Assembly: GCF_015477355.1 (NCBI RefSeq)
Contig: NZ_JADLRJ010000003.1
Location: 662,928 to 726,927 of the forward strand
DNA length: 64,000 nt
Direction: 5' to 3'
Source of the DNA: Nocardia blacklockiae
Lineage (GTDB): Bacteria; Actinomycetota; Actinomycetes; Mycobacteriales; Mycobacteriaceae
Below the pieces are notes generated by a model. The model saw only the letters and a list, made by a program, of their open reading frames with translations. It was not told the origin of the DNA and did not search any database. Numbering within the stretch: the first letter of the stretch is position 1; the number at the start of each line of letters is the position of its first letter. The translations under genes were made by a program, and so were the position numbers. Below, one piece after another: positions 36,707 through 45,437 of the stretch.

Positions 36707-37426
36707 GTGAGTGGCTTCGATTCGGTGGGTTCGGAGCGATTCCTCGCCGCACTGTCCGCGGTACCGCGCGATGTCGTCGGGCCGCCGCGCATCGTCATGG
36801 CGTGTGTGGCGGTGCTGGCGGTGCAGCGCGCCGCGATCGCGGTGGAGGTCACCGGGACCGGCTGGGAGGTGTTGTGCGCCAGCGATTCGGCCGCCGACCG
36901 GTTCGAGGCGTTGCAGGCCACCGTGGGGCAGGGCCCGGGGATCGACGCGGCCGTGCGCGGTGAGGTGGTCGTGGTCGAGGACCTGGCGCTGATCCAGCAC
37001 CGATGGCCACTGCTGGGTGCGGCGATGGATCCTGGTGAGTCCGGGGCGGTGTATTCGATTCCGCTACAGGCCGGAGCCGTCCGGCTGGGAGTGCTGGATT
37101 TGTTCTGTGCAGAGCCGGGACGCCTGGATGGATCGCGGTGGGTGGCGGTGTCCTCGGTCGCCACGATGGTGACGATGATCCTGCTGTCGGATCAGAACGC
37201 CGATGGCGCCGAGATGGTATTGGGGCAGTGGTGGAATTCCGCGCCGCACACCCGCGACATCCACCAGGCCAGTGGAATGGTCGCCGCGCAACTCGGGATA
37301 CCGGTCCGCGATGCCTACTCCCGCCTGCAAGCCCACGCCTTCGCCCGAGGGTTCACCTTGGCCGAGGTCGCCGTGGATGTCGTGGCGCGCCGGTTGCATT
37401 TCAACCCCGCCTCCGAGGTGCCGTGA
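36707..37426 (+). CDS. GAF-ANTAR RNA-binding antiterminator-type regulator
   Basis: The 239-aa protein has a GAF sensor domain (about residues 10-160, with ALQATVGQGPGIDAAVRGE and VYSIPLQAGAVRLGVLDLF) and a C-terminal ANTAR domain (IHQASGMVAAQLGIPVRDAYSRLQAHAFARG). ANTAR domains bind tandem RNA hairpins to prevent termination. The GTG start lies near GGGAG. It is 40 bp upstream of a second GAF-ANTAR gene on the same strand. Confidence 0.88.
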   Translation: MSGFDSVGSERFLAALSAVPRDVVGPPRIVMACVAVLAVQRAAIAVEVTGTGWEVLCASDSAADRFEALQATVGQGPGIDAAVRGEVVVVEDLALIQHRWPLLGAAMDPGESGAVYSIPLQAGAVRLGVLDLFCAEPGRLDGSRWVAVSSVATMVTMILLSDQNADGAEMVLGQWWNSAPHTRDIHQASGMVAAQLGIPVRDAYSRLQAHAFARGFTLAEVAVDVVARRLHFNPASEVP

Positions 37427-37466
37427 CCCGCAACGGATATCGAACCGGATTCAGGAAGAGACAGTC

Positions 37467-38201
37467 ATGAACGAGCGAGAAGGCCCACTGGTGAAGGCGT
37501 TCGTGGAGCTGGCGGACACCCTCGTCGCCGACTACGACGTGATCGAACTGGCGCAACGCCTCGTCGATGACTGCGTGCGGCTGCTCGCTGTCGACGCCGC
37601 CGGGATCCTGCTGGCCGCCCCCGGCGGTGGACTGCAGGTGCTGGCCTCCACGACCGAGCAGGCCCGGCTGCTGGAGTTGTTCCAGGTGCAATCGGAGGCC
37701 GGCCCGTGCCTGCTCGCCTACCGCAGCGGCGGCGGCGTTCTGGTCGAAGATCTCACGGTCGAGCCCGAACGGTGGCCCGCGTTCGCGCGCCGTGCCATCG
37801 CGGACGGGTTCGGTGCGGTGTGCGCGCTGCCACTACGGCTGCGCGAGGAACGTATCGGCGCGTTGAATCTGTTCTCCGCCACGGCCGGGGCATTGTCCGC
37901 GCAGGACGTCCTGGTCGGACAGGCCCTGGCCGATATCGCCACCATCGGGATTCTGCACCAGCGCGCGGCCACCCGGTCGGAAACCATCAACCAGCAACTG
38001 CAGACGGCGTTGAACACCCGCATCATTATCGAACAGGCCAAAGGCATGCTCGCCGAACGCGGCAGGCTCGATATGGACCACGCCTTCCTGCGATTGCGTA
38101 CCTACGCCCGCGCCAACAACCTGCGCCTCACCGAACTCGCCCGAGCCGTCGTGCAGGGCACCGCCGAGATCGGGACCCTGCTCGGCGAATCCGCTCCCTG
38201 A
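37467..38201 (+). CDS. GAF-ANTAR regulator
   Basis: The 244-aa protein begins LVKAFVELADTLVADYDVIELAQRL and has a GAF domain with AGPCLLAYRSGGGVLVEDL and VCALPLRLREERIGALNLF. The ANTAR domain is IIIEQAKGMLAERGRLDMDHAFLRLRTYARANN. AGGAAGAG precedes the ATG. It forms a two-gene unit with the preceding paralogue; the signal is unknown. Confidence 0.9.
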   Translation: MNEREGPLVKAFVELADTLVADYDVIELAQRLVDDCVRLLAVDAAGILLAAPGGGLQVLASTTEQARLLELFQVQSEAGPCLLAYRSGGGVLVEDLTVEPERWPAFARRAIADGFGAVCALPLRLREERIGALNLFSATAGALSAQDVLVGQALADIATIGILHQRAATRSETINQQLQTALNTRIIIEQAKGMLAERGRLDMDHAFLRLRTYARANNLRLTELARAVVQGTAEIGTLLGESAP

Positions 38202-38300
38202 CCCATCGAACCGGCCGGCGCGACAACCCGCGCCGGCCGCTTGCCCGGACGAATACTTCGCAGAACCCGGAACGAGGCGAAGCGGACGTGTCGATCTGCC

Positions 38301-38645
38301 TCAGCGAGACGAACGCCAGCAGAAGATATCGGTAACCTGCGGCGGTTGGTCTCGTTCGACGTGACGGGCGGGCAGTGCGTCGGCCAGGATCTGCTGCCAT
38401 TGTGTCGCGGTCAGCGTGCCGATCCAGCCGGTTCGGACCGCGGACGTCGGGTCGTCGAGTATCGCGAGCGCCACGTGCTCTACGTGCAGCTGCCGATGCC
38501 CTCCGGCGTTGGCGATATCCACCGCGCGTTGCAGCACCTGCTCGAGGTCCGGGGTGATCCACCCGTCGATATGGGTGGTGTCCATGGCCGGTGGAGGATT
38601 CGGGGGAGTCGGTTCCTGATTGCCGGATCGTGCCGTCGTTGTCAC
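38301..38645 (-). CDS. Clp-N-like small protein
   Basis: The protein of about 114 aa contains a segment resembling the ClpA/ClpC N-terminal repeat (LEQVLQRAVDIANAGGHRQL, HVEHVALAILDDP). Only one repeat is present and there is no ATPase. The GTG at 38645 is chosen because GGAGG lies 6 bases upstream; an ATG at 38585 is an alternative. Could be a substrate adaptor, but the assignment is by resemblance only. Confidence 0.55.
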   Translation of the reverse strand: MTTTARSGNQEPTPPNPPPAMDTTHIDGWITPDLEQVLQRAVDIANAGGHRQLHVEHVALAILDDPTSAVRTGWIGTLTATQWQQILADALPARHVERDQPPQVTDIFCWRSSR

Positions 38646-38672
38646 TGTTCGCCTCCGGATCTCATGCATGGG

Positions 38673-38756
38673 TCAGGTTTGGATTGCCGGGGACCGGGGC
38701 AAGAGCCAGCGGCCGACGAACAAGATAATCGCCGGTAGCACAAATAATACCAGCAT
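38673..38756 (-). CDS. 27-aa mini membrane protein
   Basis: MLVLFVLPAIILFVGRWLLP and a 7-residue tail: a single membrane helix with an Arg in the middle. AGGGGTGG lies upstream of the ATG at 38756. It sits between the Clp-N-like gene and the desaturase on the same strand, and similar tiny hydrophobic proteins occur elsewhere in this island. Confidence 0.5.
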   Translation of the reverse strand: MLVLFVLPAIILFVGRWLLPRSPAIQT

Positions 38757-38801
38757 TGTCCACCCCTACTGGGGAAACCTACAAACAAACCGCAGCGATG
38801 G

Positions 38802-39965
38802 TCAGTGTGGAACGGGGAGCGGTTCCCGCTCTAGTTGTTGTGGTTGGCGTATTACGACGGCTGCGGGCTGTGGGGTGTTTCCGGTGACGATGGGCGGCAG
38901 TGCGAGCCGGAAGATTTTCCACCACACCGAGCCGATTTGTGCGCGGAGGGGGCCGGTGTTGTAGGGCAGGCCGTATTTTTCGCATAGGGCGCGGATCTCG
39001 GGTGCGATTTCGGAGTATCGGTTGGATGGCAGGTCGGGGAACAGGTGGTGTTCGATTTGGTGGGAGAGGTTGCCGGCCAGAATGTGGAACGGTTTGCTGC
39101 CGGTGATATTGGCCGAGCCGAGCATTTGCCGCATATACCATTCACCGCGTGTCTCGTTCGCGGTTTCCTCCTCGGTGAATGCCTGGGTGCCGGAGGGGAA
39201 GTGCCCGCAGAAGATGATCGAATAGGCCCAGATGTTGCGGACGAGGTTGGCGGTGGTGTTACCGGCGAGGGTGGGCAGGAATAGTGGACCGCTCAGTAGC
39301 GGGAACAGTATGTAGTCCTTGAGCACCTGTTTGCCGGCCTTGCGCCATTGGCCGGTGAGCAGCGCTTTGATGTCGGACCATCGGCGTCTGCCTCGCACGA
39401 TGTTGTCCACCTCGAGGTTGTGCAGCATTACCCCCCACTCGACCAGCAGCATCAGCGTGAATGCGTATACCGGATTGCCCAGGTAGTACGGATTCCACCG
39501 CTGGCCCTCGTCGATGCGTAGGAAGCCGTAGCCGAGGTCCCTGTCGCGGCCGCGGATGTTGGTGTAAGTGTGGTGGATGTAGTTGTGTGAGTATTTCCAT
39601 TGGTCGGCCGGGCAGACCAGATCCCATTCCCAAGTGCTGGAATGGATTTCGGGGTCGTTCATCCAATCCCACTGGCCGTGGCAGACGTTGTGGCCGAGTT
39701 CCATGTTGTTCAGGATCTTGGACAAGCTCAGTGCGGTCACCCCCGCCAGCCAGAACGGAGGCAGGAAACCCAGATACATCAGGCTGCGGCCCGCGACTTC
39801 GCAACCGCGCTGTGTCTTGATGATCGAAAGAATGTACTCGCGGTCCCGGGCGCCCAGGTCGGCGGTGATGCGGGCGCGCAGCGCGTCGAGCCGGCGGCCG
39901 ATCTCCTCGACCTCGTGCGGGCTCAGCGCCAGTGGGGTGCTCGGGGTGTCGGTGAGTGTGGGCAT
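38802..39965 (-). CDS. Membrane fatty acyl desaturase
   Basis: The 387-aa di-iron desaturase has three histidine boxes: H92-x3-H96 (GHNVCHG), H127-x3-HH132 (HNYIHH) and H302-x3-HH307 (HQIEHH). Long hydrophobic stretches precede and separate them. It inserts a cis double bond into membrane or CoA-bound acyl chains using an electron donor not encoded nearby. The second box is followed by TYTN and the third by LFPDLPSN, as in linoleoyl-CoA-type and mycobacterial DesA3-like enzymes. ATG at 39965 is used. It is paralogous to the gene at 46,291. Confidence 0.93.
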   Translation of the reverse strand: MPTLTDTPSTPLALSPHEVEEIGRRLDALRARITADLGARDREYILSIIKTQRGCEVAGRSLMYLGFLPPFWLAGVTALSLSKILNNMELGHNVCHGQWDWMNDPEIHSSTWEWDLVCPADQWKYSHNYIHHTYTNIRGRDRDLGYGFLRIDEGQRWNPYYLGNPVYAFTLMLLVEWGVMLHNLEVDNIVRGRRRWSDIKALLTGQWRKAGKQVLKDYILFPLLSGPLFLPTLAGNTTANLVRNIWAYSIIFCGHFPSGTQAFTEEETANETRGEWYMRQMLGSANITGSKPFHILAGNLSHQIEHHLFPDLPSNRYSEIAPEIRALCEKYGLPYNTGPLRAQIGSVWWKIFRLALPPIVTGNTPQPAAVVIRQPQQLEREPLPVPH

Positions 39966-40244
39966 GGCGGTTCTCCATTCGGCTGTCGGATTTCGATCTC
40001 GACACGACTGGCCGCGACGTTGCCGCACAGCTGAATCGGCTGATCGGGATCACGCTGGAGCGCTTCGTCGCGCAGAGTGCGGATGAGGTCGGCGCGCTCG
40101 ATCCGGGCACAGGATGCGGAGATCCCCATTCTACAGCCGTATTCCGTTGGTACTCCTACGATTTCGGTCGAAATCGCGACTTCGTTCGCGGGGACATGAC
40201 TGGTACGGTCCTGCGTGCGATCCCGCCCGCACACTGGAATATAT

Positions 40245-40288
40245 TGTAGGTCTACAATGTTGACACGCCTGTGGCGGCGGCGTTTACT
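40245..40288 (+). promoter_or_regulatory. Palindrome-coupled promoter 2
   Basis: TGTAGGTCTACA (40245-40256, inside a perfect 16-bp palindrome 40243-40258), then ATG, TTGACA (40260-40265), 17-bp spacer and TTTACT (40283-40288). It drives the small membrane gene and the 502-aa gene to its right. Confidence 0.75.
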
Positions 40289-40311
40289 GGAAGGGTCAAC
40301 AGATCCGAGGG

Positions 40312-40385
40312 ATCGCCATCGTCCTGCTCATCGGTCTCGCGCTGATGGTCGCCGGTCGCACCCAACGCACCACTCGGGAGCCGTC
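40312..40385 (+). pseudogene. Truncated DUF6131-like gene without start codon
   Basis: Directly after GATCCGAGGGATCGCCAT the frame reads IVLLIGLALMVAGRT, which equals the end of the intact 51-aa DUF6131 protein at 52,614 (IVLIVGLALMVAGRT). The ATG and first helix are missing. The upstream leader matches that of the gene at 54,044. Confidence 0.6.
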
Positions 40386-40619
40386 ATGCTCGTCATCGTC
40401 CTGATCGCCGGCCTCGTCCTCGGCGTGCTCATCGGGGCCGTCGCCGTAACCGTCCTGAATCATGGATCCGCAGGCGGCGGGCGCCCTGCCGCTGCGGCAC
40501 GAGCATTGCTGCGCCGGGCGCATCCCGGGGAGACGGCGGCAAGCCGGGACTACGCCGAGCACGCCGGCGGCTCACGGCACATCCGCACCTATCCGAGCTG
40601 GCGAGACAGGCTCGAGTAA
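40386..40619 (+). CDS. Small single-helix membrane protein
   Basis: This 77-aa protein has one N-terminal membrane helix (MLVIVLIAGLVLGVLIGAVA) and a polar, basic tail ending SWRDRLE. That same ending, followed by a similar start of the next gene, recurs at 54,548-54,590. It ends 3 bp before the 502-aa gene. Function unknown. Confidence 0.55.
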   Translation: MLVIVLIAGLVLGVLIGAVAVTVLNHGSAGGGRPAAAARALLRRAHPGETAASRDYAEHAGGSRHIRTYPSWRDRLE

Positions 40620-40622
40620 CCG

Positions 40623-42131
40623 ATGCTGACGCAGACACTGTGGGAGATCGCGACCCGGTGGGGCGAGCAATCGGCCATCCGGCAGCAGCGCAACCGAGCG
40701 AATGCTGCGCGACAGTCCGAACTGCACGCGCACGTCGCCGCGGACCGGTCCGCGACCGAGCGTCGAGCAATGTCCGTTCGCCTGCACGGAGTCGGCTCCG
40801 AATCGTGGTGGCGGGCTGCCCCGGCCGCGACCGTGCTGGCTGCCTGGTTCGATGCGCAAGCCTGGTGTCGCGACGATCCGATCGCCGACCACGCCCGGCG
40901 GCAGCTGGCGGACGGACTACTCGAACAACACGGTATCGATGTCGCCGAGATCGAGCAGCAGTCGAATCCGGCAGCACTCGAACAGGCGATAGAGAACGCC
41001 TACAGCACACGCGCCGCCAAGGATCGGGCACAGACCGCGCAACGCTACGCAACCGATGCCGTCGCCGCGGCGGAGCACCTCGACGACGAGCACCGTCGCT
41101 ACGCCGGTGCCGCGATCGCCCAGTACGGGCAGGCCGCCGCGCGGATGCTGGCGAATCGCCGCCGCGCGATTCCCGTCGAACGCGGCGATCGGGCCATCCG
41201 TGAATCGGCGCGAGTCGCGATCGAGCTGGTGCTCTCGGCATCGAGTACCGATCGCGACAAGGTGCTGTTCGCCCTCGACTACCTGACCGGCGACACGCCC
41301 GCAGACCTCGCCACGGCCGATTGGGAAGCCCACTCCGACATCCATGCCAAGGTCGACGCCGCCCTGCGGGAATATCAGCGACGGCTCACGCACGGCGCCG
41401 ACATCTCGCGGGTCACCGCGGAAATCACAGAGCTGATCAGGAATTTACCCGGCCCCGAGGGCCGCCTCGTCGGGACCCGGGCCGCGCGGATCATCGCGAC
41501 GCCGTCCGGCTGGTACCCGTGGCTGTGGCCGGGCGCCGTACGAAAGGACCTGCTGGGCCGGCAGATCACCGACTACGTGCGGGCCTCGTGGTCGCATTCG
41601 GCCGGCAACGGCCGCCAGGCGGCCGAGCTGCGCGGCATGATCCTCGACCGGAACAGCGAACTGAGCCGAATCGAACGCGACCAGCTGACACTCACGCTCG
41701 CCGACGTCGAAGAGCCGGGACTGAGCCCGCTACCACGGACACTGTGGGCCGACCACGAATCGCAGTATCGCGCAAACCGCGAACAGGTCTACCACGATAC
41801 GGTCGTACGGTCGGTCAATCTGGTCACGCGGATCACCGAACTCCTCACCGTGAGCGGAATCGACCCGCACGCACCGCAACTCGGATCAGTGCACGGCAGC
41901 GTCGCGGCGTTGTGCCGGGAATGCGAGAGGGTCGCCGTGAACGGCAGTGATACTCCGCCCGCAGGCCACCGCGCATTGGCAGACCAGCTGGCCCGCGCCG
42001 GAATTGCAGGCTCGTTGCGGGCAGACATTCTCAGCGCCGCCACCCATCTGCAGACCACCTCGGTGTGGGTGTCGGCCACCGCCCGCCGCCAGGATGAACA
42101 GCCGCCCGACCGGTCCGCCACGCGCGGGTGA
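40623..42131 (+). CDS. Hypothetical 502-aa Ala/Arg-rich helical protein
   Basis: No signal peptide and no clear membrane helix. The sequence is rich in Ala, Arg and Glu with long predicted helices (ENAYSTRAAKDRAQTAQRYA, DEHRRYAGAAIAQYGQAAAR). Two short conserved-looking islands are PSGWYPWLWPGAVRKDLLG and LLTVSGIDPHAPQLGSVHG. No known domain is recognised. It probably shares the promoter at 40245 with the preceding membrane protein. Confidence 0.65.
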   Translation: MLTQTLWEIATRWGEQSAIRQQRNRANAARQSELHAHVAADRSATERRAMSVRLHGVGSESWWRAAPAATVLAAWFDAQAWCRDDPIADHARRQLADGLLEQHGIDVAEIEQQSNPAALEQAIENAYSTRAAKDRAQTAQRYATDAVAAAEHLDDEHRRYAGAAIAQYGQAAARMLANRRRAIPVERGDRAIRESARVAIELVLSASSTDRDKVLFALDYLTGDTPADLATADWEAHSDIHAKVDAALREYQRRLTHGADISRVTAEITELIRNLPGPEGRLVGTRAARIIATPSGWYPWLWPGAVRKDLLGRQITDYVRASWSHSAGNGRQAAELRGMILDRNSELSRIERDQLTLTLADVEEPGLSPLPRTLWADHESQYRANREQVYHDTVVRSVNLVTRITELLTVSGIDPHAPQLGSVHGSVAALCRECERVAVNGSDTPPAGHRALADQLARAGIAGSLRADILSAATHLQTTSVWVSATARRQDEQPPDRSATRG

Positions 42132-42145
42132 CACCTCGCCGCAGT

Positions 42146-42556
42146 TCATCGGTCGGTGATGGTTGCCATCAGGATGGAATGCGCGGTGTGGTGGTTCGTG
42201 GTCGAAGCGATGACGCGCAAGACGATCATGTGGCCGTTGCTGCCGTAGACGTACATGGTGTTGCCCGCCTCGAACGGATACGCGTCGAGCTGCACCGTAC
42301 GGTCGGCGACGGCCAGTTGCCGAGGGACGCGCGACCAGCTTGCACGGTCGTAGACGACGCGCTGGATGGGCCCGAGCCGGACGGCCAGCACCGTCATCAG
42401 ATCGGGCAGTTCGGCGGTGAGAGTGCCCGAGCGCGGCCACCATGCGCCATCGATGTATTCCTCGCTGTCGGCCTTCGGCCGCAGTTTCAACCGGGGCGTG
42501 AAGTCGGGTGGAACACGATGCCGGGCGGGATTGCGGTGCATCCGGAGTGCGGACAT
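42146..42556 (-). CDS. DUF5994 family protein
   Basis: The 136-aa protein contains LKLRPKADSEEYIDGAWWPR, LPDLMTVLAVRLGPIQRVVYD and VQLDAYPFEAGNTMYVYG. GGAGGAGAG lies 9 bases before the ATG. The operator-like region at 42,679 lies 120 bp upstream, between it and the divergent small gene. Confidence 0.82.
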   Translation of the reverse strand: MSALRMHRNPARHRVPPDFTPRLKLRPKADSEEYIDGAWWPRSGTLTAELPDLMTVLAVRLGPIQRVVYDRASWSRVPRQLAVADRTVQLDAYPFEAGNTMYVYGSNGHMIVLRVIASTTNHHTAHSILMATITDR

Positions 42557-42678
42557 GATTGCTCTCCTCCTGGGCTTCCGATACCGGCGACGGTCGTCAG
42601 CAGGTGCCGGTGGGGTGTGTTTGCGCGGACTGCTCGCGAGCTTCATAGTGCTGGTCGCCGAGAGCGTCCAACGCTGTT

Positions 42679-42712
42679 ATACTACACTGTAGACGTACGT
42701 CGTAGAAGGACA
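42679..42712. promoter_or_regulatory. Compound TGTAG/CTACA operator, copy 1
   Basis: ACTACACTGTAGAC and CGTAGAAGG lie 10 bases apart, in the same arrangement as at 46,219-46,252. The CTACA-N-TGTAG core is the inverse of the TGTAG-N2-CTACA palindromes found at the other promoters. It lies between a DUF5994 gene and a divergent small gene. Confidence 0.6.
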
Positions 42713-42801
42713 TAGTCTGGGGAGACAGTCGGTGCGGGTATCGAGCGGTCGGCGGATTGGGTCTCCGGTCGAATCGCGCAACCGGAGATGGGATCAATCC
42801 G

Positions 42802-42960
42802 ATGACCGAAAACAAGATCGCAGAGCGCGTTCGGGCAGCGACGGGCAGCGTTGGGAAATATCTCCGCGACGTCGGCGGCCTCCTCGGAGGACATGGTCAC
42901 CGGGGGCGTGGTCCCTTGAATCGGGTCGAGCAGACGCTGCGGGGCGTATTCAAACGCTGA
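42802..42960 (+). CDS. Small basic protein, 52 aa
   Basis: MTENKIAERVRAATGSVGKY begins a short, Gly/Arg-rich polypeptide ending NRVEQTLRGVFKR. It follows the operator region at 42,679 on the plus strand and precedes a DUF5994 gene. The amphipathic ends could bind membrane or nucleic acid. No family recognised. Confidence 0.45.
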   Translation: MTENKIAERVRAATGSVGKYLRDVGGLLGGHGHRGRGPLNRVEQTLRGVFKR

Positions 42961-43068
42961 CCCCACCCACCTATCGGCGATACCCCGAATGTGGCTGTTC
43001 GGAGGCCGCATCGTCGTCCGATGCGAAGTAGATCCGGTCGATTCCCGGCCGAGACAGGAGCGTCGACC

Positions 43069-43626
43069 ATGACGCGATCAATCAACCGAACCGCCGGCGG
43101 GTCGCACGGCCCGCCCGCCGAACGTGTACCGCGCATGCTGCTGAAGGCCGATTCCGCGAAGACCGGATATGTCGACGGAGCGTGGTGGCCTTACAGTGGC
43201 GACCTCGCGGCCGAGCTTCCGACGGTGCTCACCCCGTTGGCCGCACGGCTCGGCACTGTTCATCGTGTGACCTACCGCCTTCATGAATGGCCAAGTGCGC
43301 CTGCGGAACTCGTCTTCGCCGGGCAGGTCGTGCGACTCGATGGATTCAGTCACGGCACCGTGCACACGGTCGAGGTGTCCGGCCCGCGCGACCGCCGGTT
43401 GGTCTTGCTGGTGGTTGCGCCGGGAACGCCGGCGCATCGTGCGTTCTCGGTGCTGACCTCCGCATCCGGCAAGAACAACGAATCGACTGTCGAGGAATTG
43501 CTGATGATCGGCCGGCGAGCACGTGCCGTCCGTACCGGCCGGGCCGCCGCGTTGCGACGGTGGCGACGCGAACTCGAGGCTCGCCGCATCGGATGGACCG
43601 GCGGCGCCGGGAAGGAACGGTCGTGA
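43069..43626 (+). CDS. DUF5994 family protein
   Basis: The 185-aa protein has MLLKADSAKTGYVDGAWWPY, LPTVLTPLAARLGTVHRVTY and a longer C-terminus than the other copies (basic: RRARAVRTGRAAALRRWRRE). AGGAG lies before the ATG. Its TGA overlaps the GTG of the SPFH gene by 4 bases, so the two are translated together; a DUF5994-SPFH pair suggests a membrane-linked role. Confidence 0.82.
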   Translation: MTRSINRTAGGSHGPPAERVPRMLLKADSAKTGYVDGAWWPYSGDLAAELPTVLTPLAARLGTVHRVTYRLHEWPSAPAELVFAGQVVRLDGFSHGTVHTVEVSGPRDRRLVLLVVAPGTPAHRAFSVLTSASGKNNESTVEELLMIGRRARAVRTGRAAALRRWRRELEARRIGWTGGAGKERS

Positions 43627-44444
43627 ATGTCATCGTTGCGATCATCGTCGTGGTCGTGGTGCTGCTGATCGCGGTGGCGCTCTCCATTCGGGTCGTGACC
43701 CAGTACGAGAAGGGCGTGTTGTTCCGGCTCGGGCGTGTGGTGGCGGTACGGGACCCGGGCTTGAACCTCATCGTCCCGGTGATCGATCGGCTCCACAGAG
43801 TGTCGATGCGGATCGTCACCATGCCGATCCAGTCGCAGGGCATCATCACCCGTGACAACGTCAGTGTCGATATCTCGGCCGTCGCCTACTTCCGGGTTAT
43901 CGACGCCGAGAAGTCGGTGGTGGCGATCGAGAACGTGTACTCCGCGATCGATCAGATCGCCCAGACCACGCTACGTAAAGTGGTCGGTCAGCACACTCTC
44001 GACCAGGCGCTCTCCGAGACCGACACGATCAATGCCGACATCGCGCAGATCCTCGACACCACCACCCTGGAGTGGGGCGTGGAGGTCACCCTGGTGGAAC
44101 TGAAGGACATCCAGCTGCCGGGCAGCATGCAGCGGGCGATGGCTCGCCAGGCCGAGGCCGAGCGCGAGAAGCGCGCCAAAATCATTGCCGCCGAGGGTGA
44201 ATCGCTGGCAGCCGCTGCGCTGGGCGATGCCTCGGACACGATGATGGCCCACCCTCTCGCCCTGCAGCTGCGCAATCTGCAAACCCTGATCGAACTCGGC
44301 GTCGACAAGAACACCACCGTGGTGTTCCCCGCGCCGCTGATGAGCGCGATCAGCGAGGTCGGCACCTTCCTGGCCCGCGAGAAGGCCGCTTCCGCAACCC
44401 TGCACGCGGCCGTCGCGCCGACACCCAACGGCGCCGACTCGTGA
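43623..44444 (+). CDS. SPFH/band-7 (stomatin-like) membrane protein
   Basis: The 273-aa protein has an N-terminal membrane helix (IVAIIVVVVVLLIAVALSI), the band-7 start (VVTQYEKGVLFRLGRVVAV, PGLNLIVPVID) and the SPFH core (IQSQGIITRDNVSVDISAVA). A charged coiled-coil region rich in AEAEREKRAKIIAAEGE follows. Such proteins assemble into membrane microdomains. The overlap with the DUF5994 gene implies a functional link. Length is typical for stomatin-type members. Confidence 0.92.
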   Translation: MNVIVAIIVVVVVLLIAVALSIRVVTQYEKGVLFRLGRVVAVRDPGLNLIVPVIDRLHRVSMRIVTMPIQSQGIITRDNVSVDISAVAYFRVIDAEKSVVAIENVYSAIDQIAQTTLRKVVGQHTLDQALSETDTINADIAQILDTTTLEWGVEVTLVELKDIQLPGSMQRAMARQAEAEREKRAKIIAAEGESLAAAALGDASDTMMAHPLALQLRNLQTLIELGVDKNTTVVFPAPLMSAISEVGTFLAREKAASATLHAAVAPTPNGADS

Positions 44445-44671
44445 CGAACCGGTCACCACCTCGCCTCAGCGGGTCACCCTGCGATAGCGCCGGCCGGCCA
44501 GGGCGAAACGAGCCAGGCGTGCCACTGGCCGGCCGGGTGTCCCGGGCAGTCATAACCTCCACGCCGTGGTGATCGATCCGTGTGTCGGTCAGCTCTTGTG
44601 GACGCCGCAGGTGCTTGTGTATCAACATTGTTGACCTACGCTTGCCCGGCCGAATGAATTGGAGCCCCTCC

Positions 44672-45418
44672 GTGGTGGATGAATCATCGAACAATTCCAG
44701 GAAGCCCAGGGGCGGTCGGCACGACAGTCCGGTGACGCGCGCGGCGGTGCTGAGTGCAGCGCTCGAGATCGTCGACCGCGACGGGGTTGAGGGGTTGTCG
44801 ATGCGGCGTCTGGCCGAGGCGGTGGGCCGCGATCCGATGGTGATCTATCGGCATGTGCCGAATAAGGCGGCGGTGCTCGACGGGGTCGCAGAGATCGTAT
44901 TCGGGCAGCTCTCGGTCGACGCCGCGGCGTCCGACTGGGTCGCCGAGGTGCGCCGTATCGCTCGCGATTTCCGGGGGTTGGCGCTGGCACATCCGCGGGC
45001 GGTGCCGCTGCTGGTGACCAGGCCGCTGGCCACCCCGCTGGGGCAGCGGCCACTGGCGGTGGTGCGCCCGCTCGAGGATATGCTCGCGCTGCTCAAATGC
45101 GCCGGGTACACCGAGGTCGACGCGTTGCACATCTACCGGGCGTTGTTCGGGTTCCTCTACGGGCACGTGCTCAACGAGCTGCAGGAGATCGTCGAGCGCC
45201 CGGAGGAAACCGACGATGTGCTGCGGCTCGGGTTACATCGGTTGCCGATCGGTGAATTCCCGCTGGTGCGGAACCTGGCGCCGGTGCTGGCGACCTATGA
45301 CGGTGCGGCGGAGCTGGAGCGCGGTCTCGACATCCTGCTGGCCGGTCTCGCTGCGACACTGCCCGGACCCGGTGATGCCACATTGCCCGGGCCGGAGGAT
45401 GCCCCCGCCGCGCGGTGA
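44672..45418 (+). CDS. TetR-family regulator with TetR_C-type C-terminal domain
   Basis: The 248-aa protein has an N-terminal HTH (GVEGLSMRRLAEAVGRDPMVIYRHVPNKAAVLDGV) and a helical domain with PLLVTRPLATPLGQRPLAVVRPLEDML and FLYGHVLNELQEIVERPEE. The GTG at 44672 is chosen because GGAG is 9 bases upstream; an ATG at 44654 is possible. It converges with a close paralogue at 45,438. A TTGTTGACC-containing palindrome lies 35-50 bases upstream. Confidence 0.9.
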   Translation: MVDESSNNSRKPRGGRHDSPVTRAAVLSAALEIVDRDGVEGLSMRRLAEAVGRDPMVIYRHVPNKAAVLDGVAEIVFGQLSVDAAASDWVAEVRRIARDFRGLALAHPRAVPLLVTRPLATPLGQRPLAVVRPLEDMLALLKCAGYTEVDALHIYRALFGFLYGHVLNELQEIVERPEETDDVLRLGLHRLPIGEFPLVRNLAPVLATYDGAAELERGLDILLAGLAATLPGPGDATLPGPEDAPAAR

Positions 45419-45437
45419 CCGGGTGCACACGGCGTCA

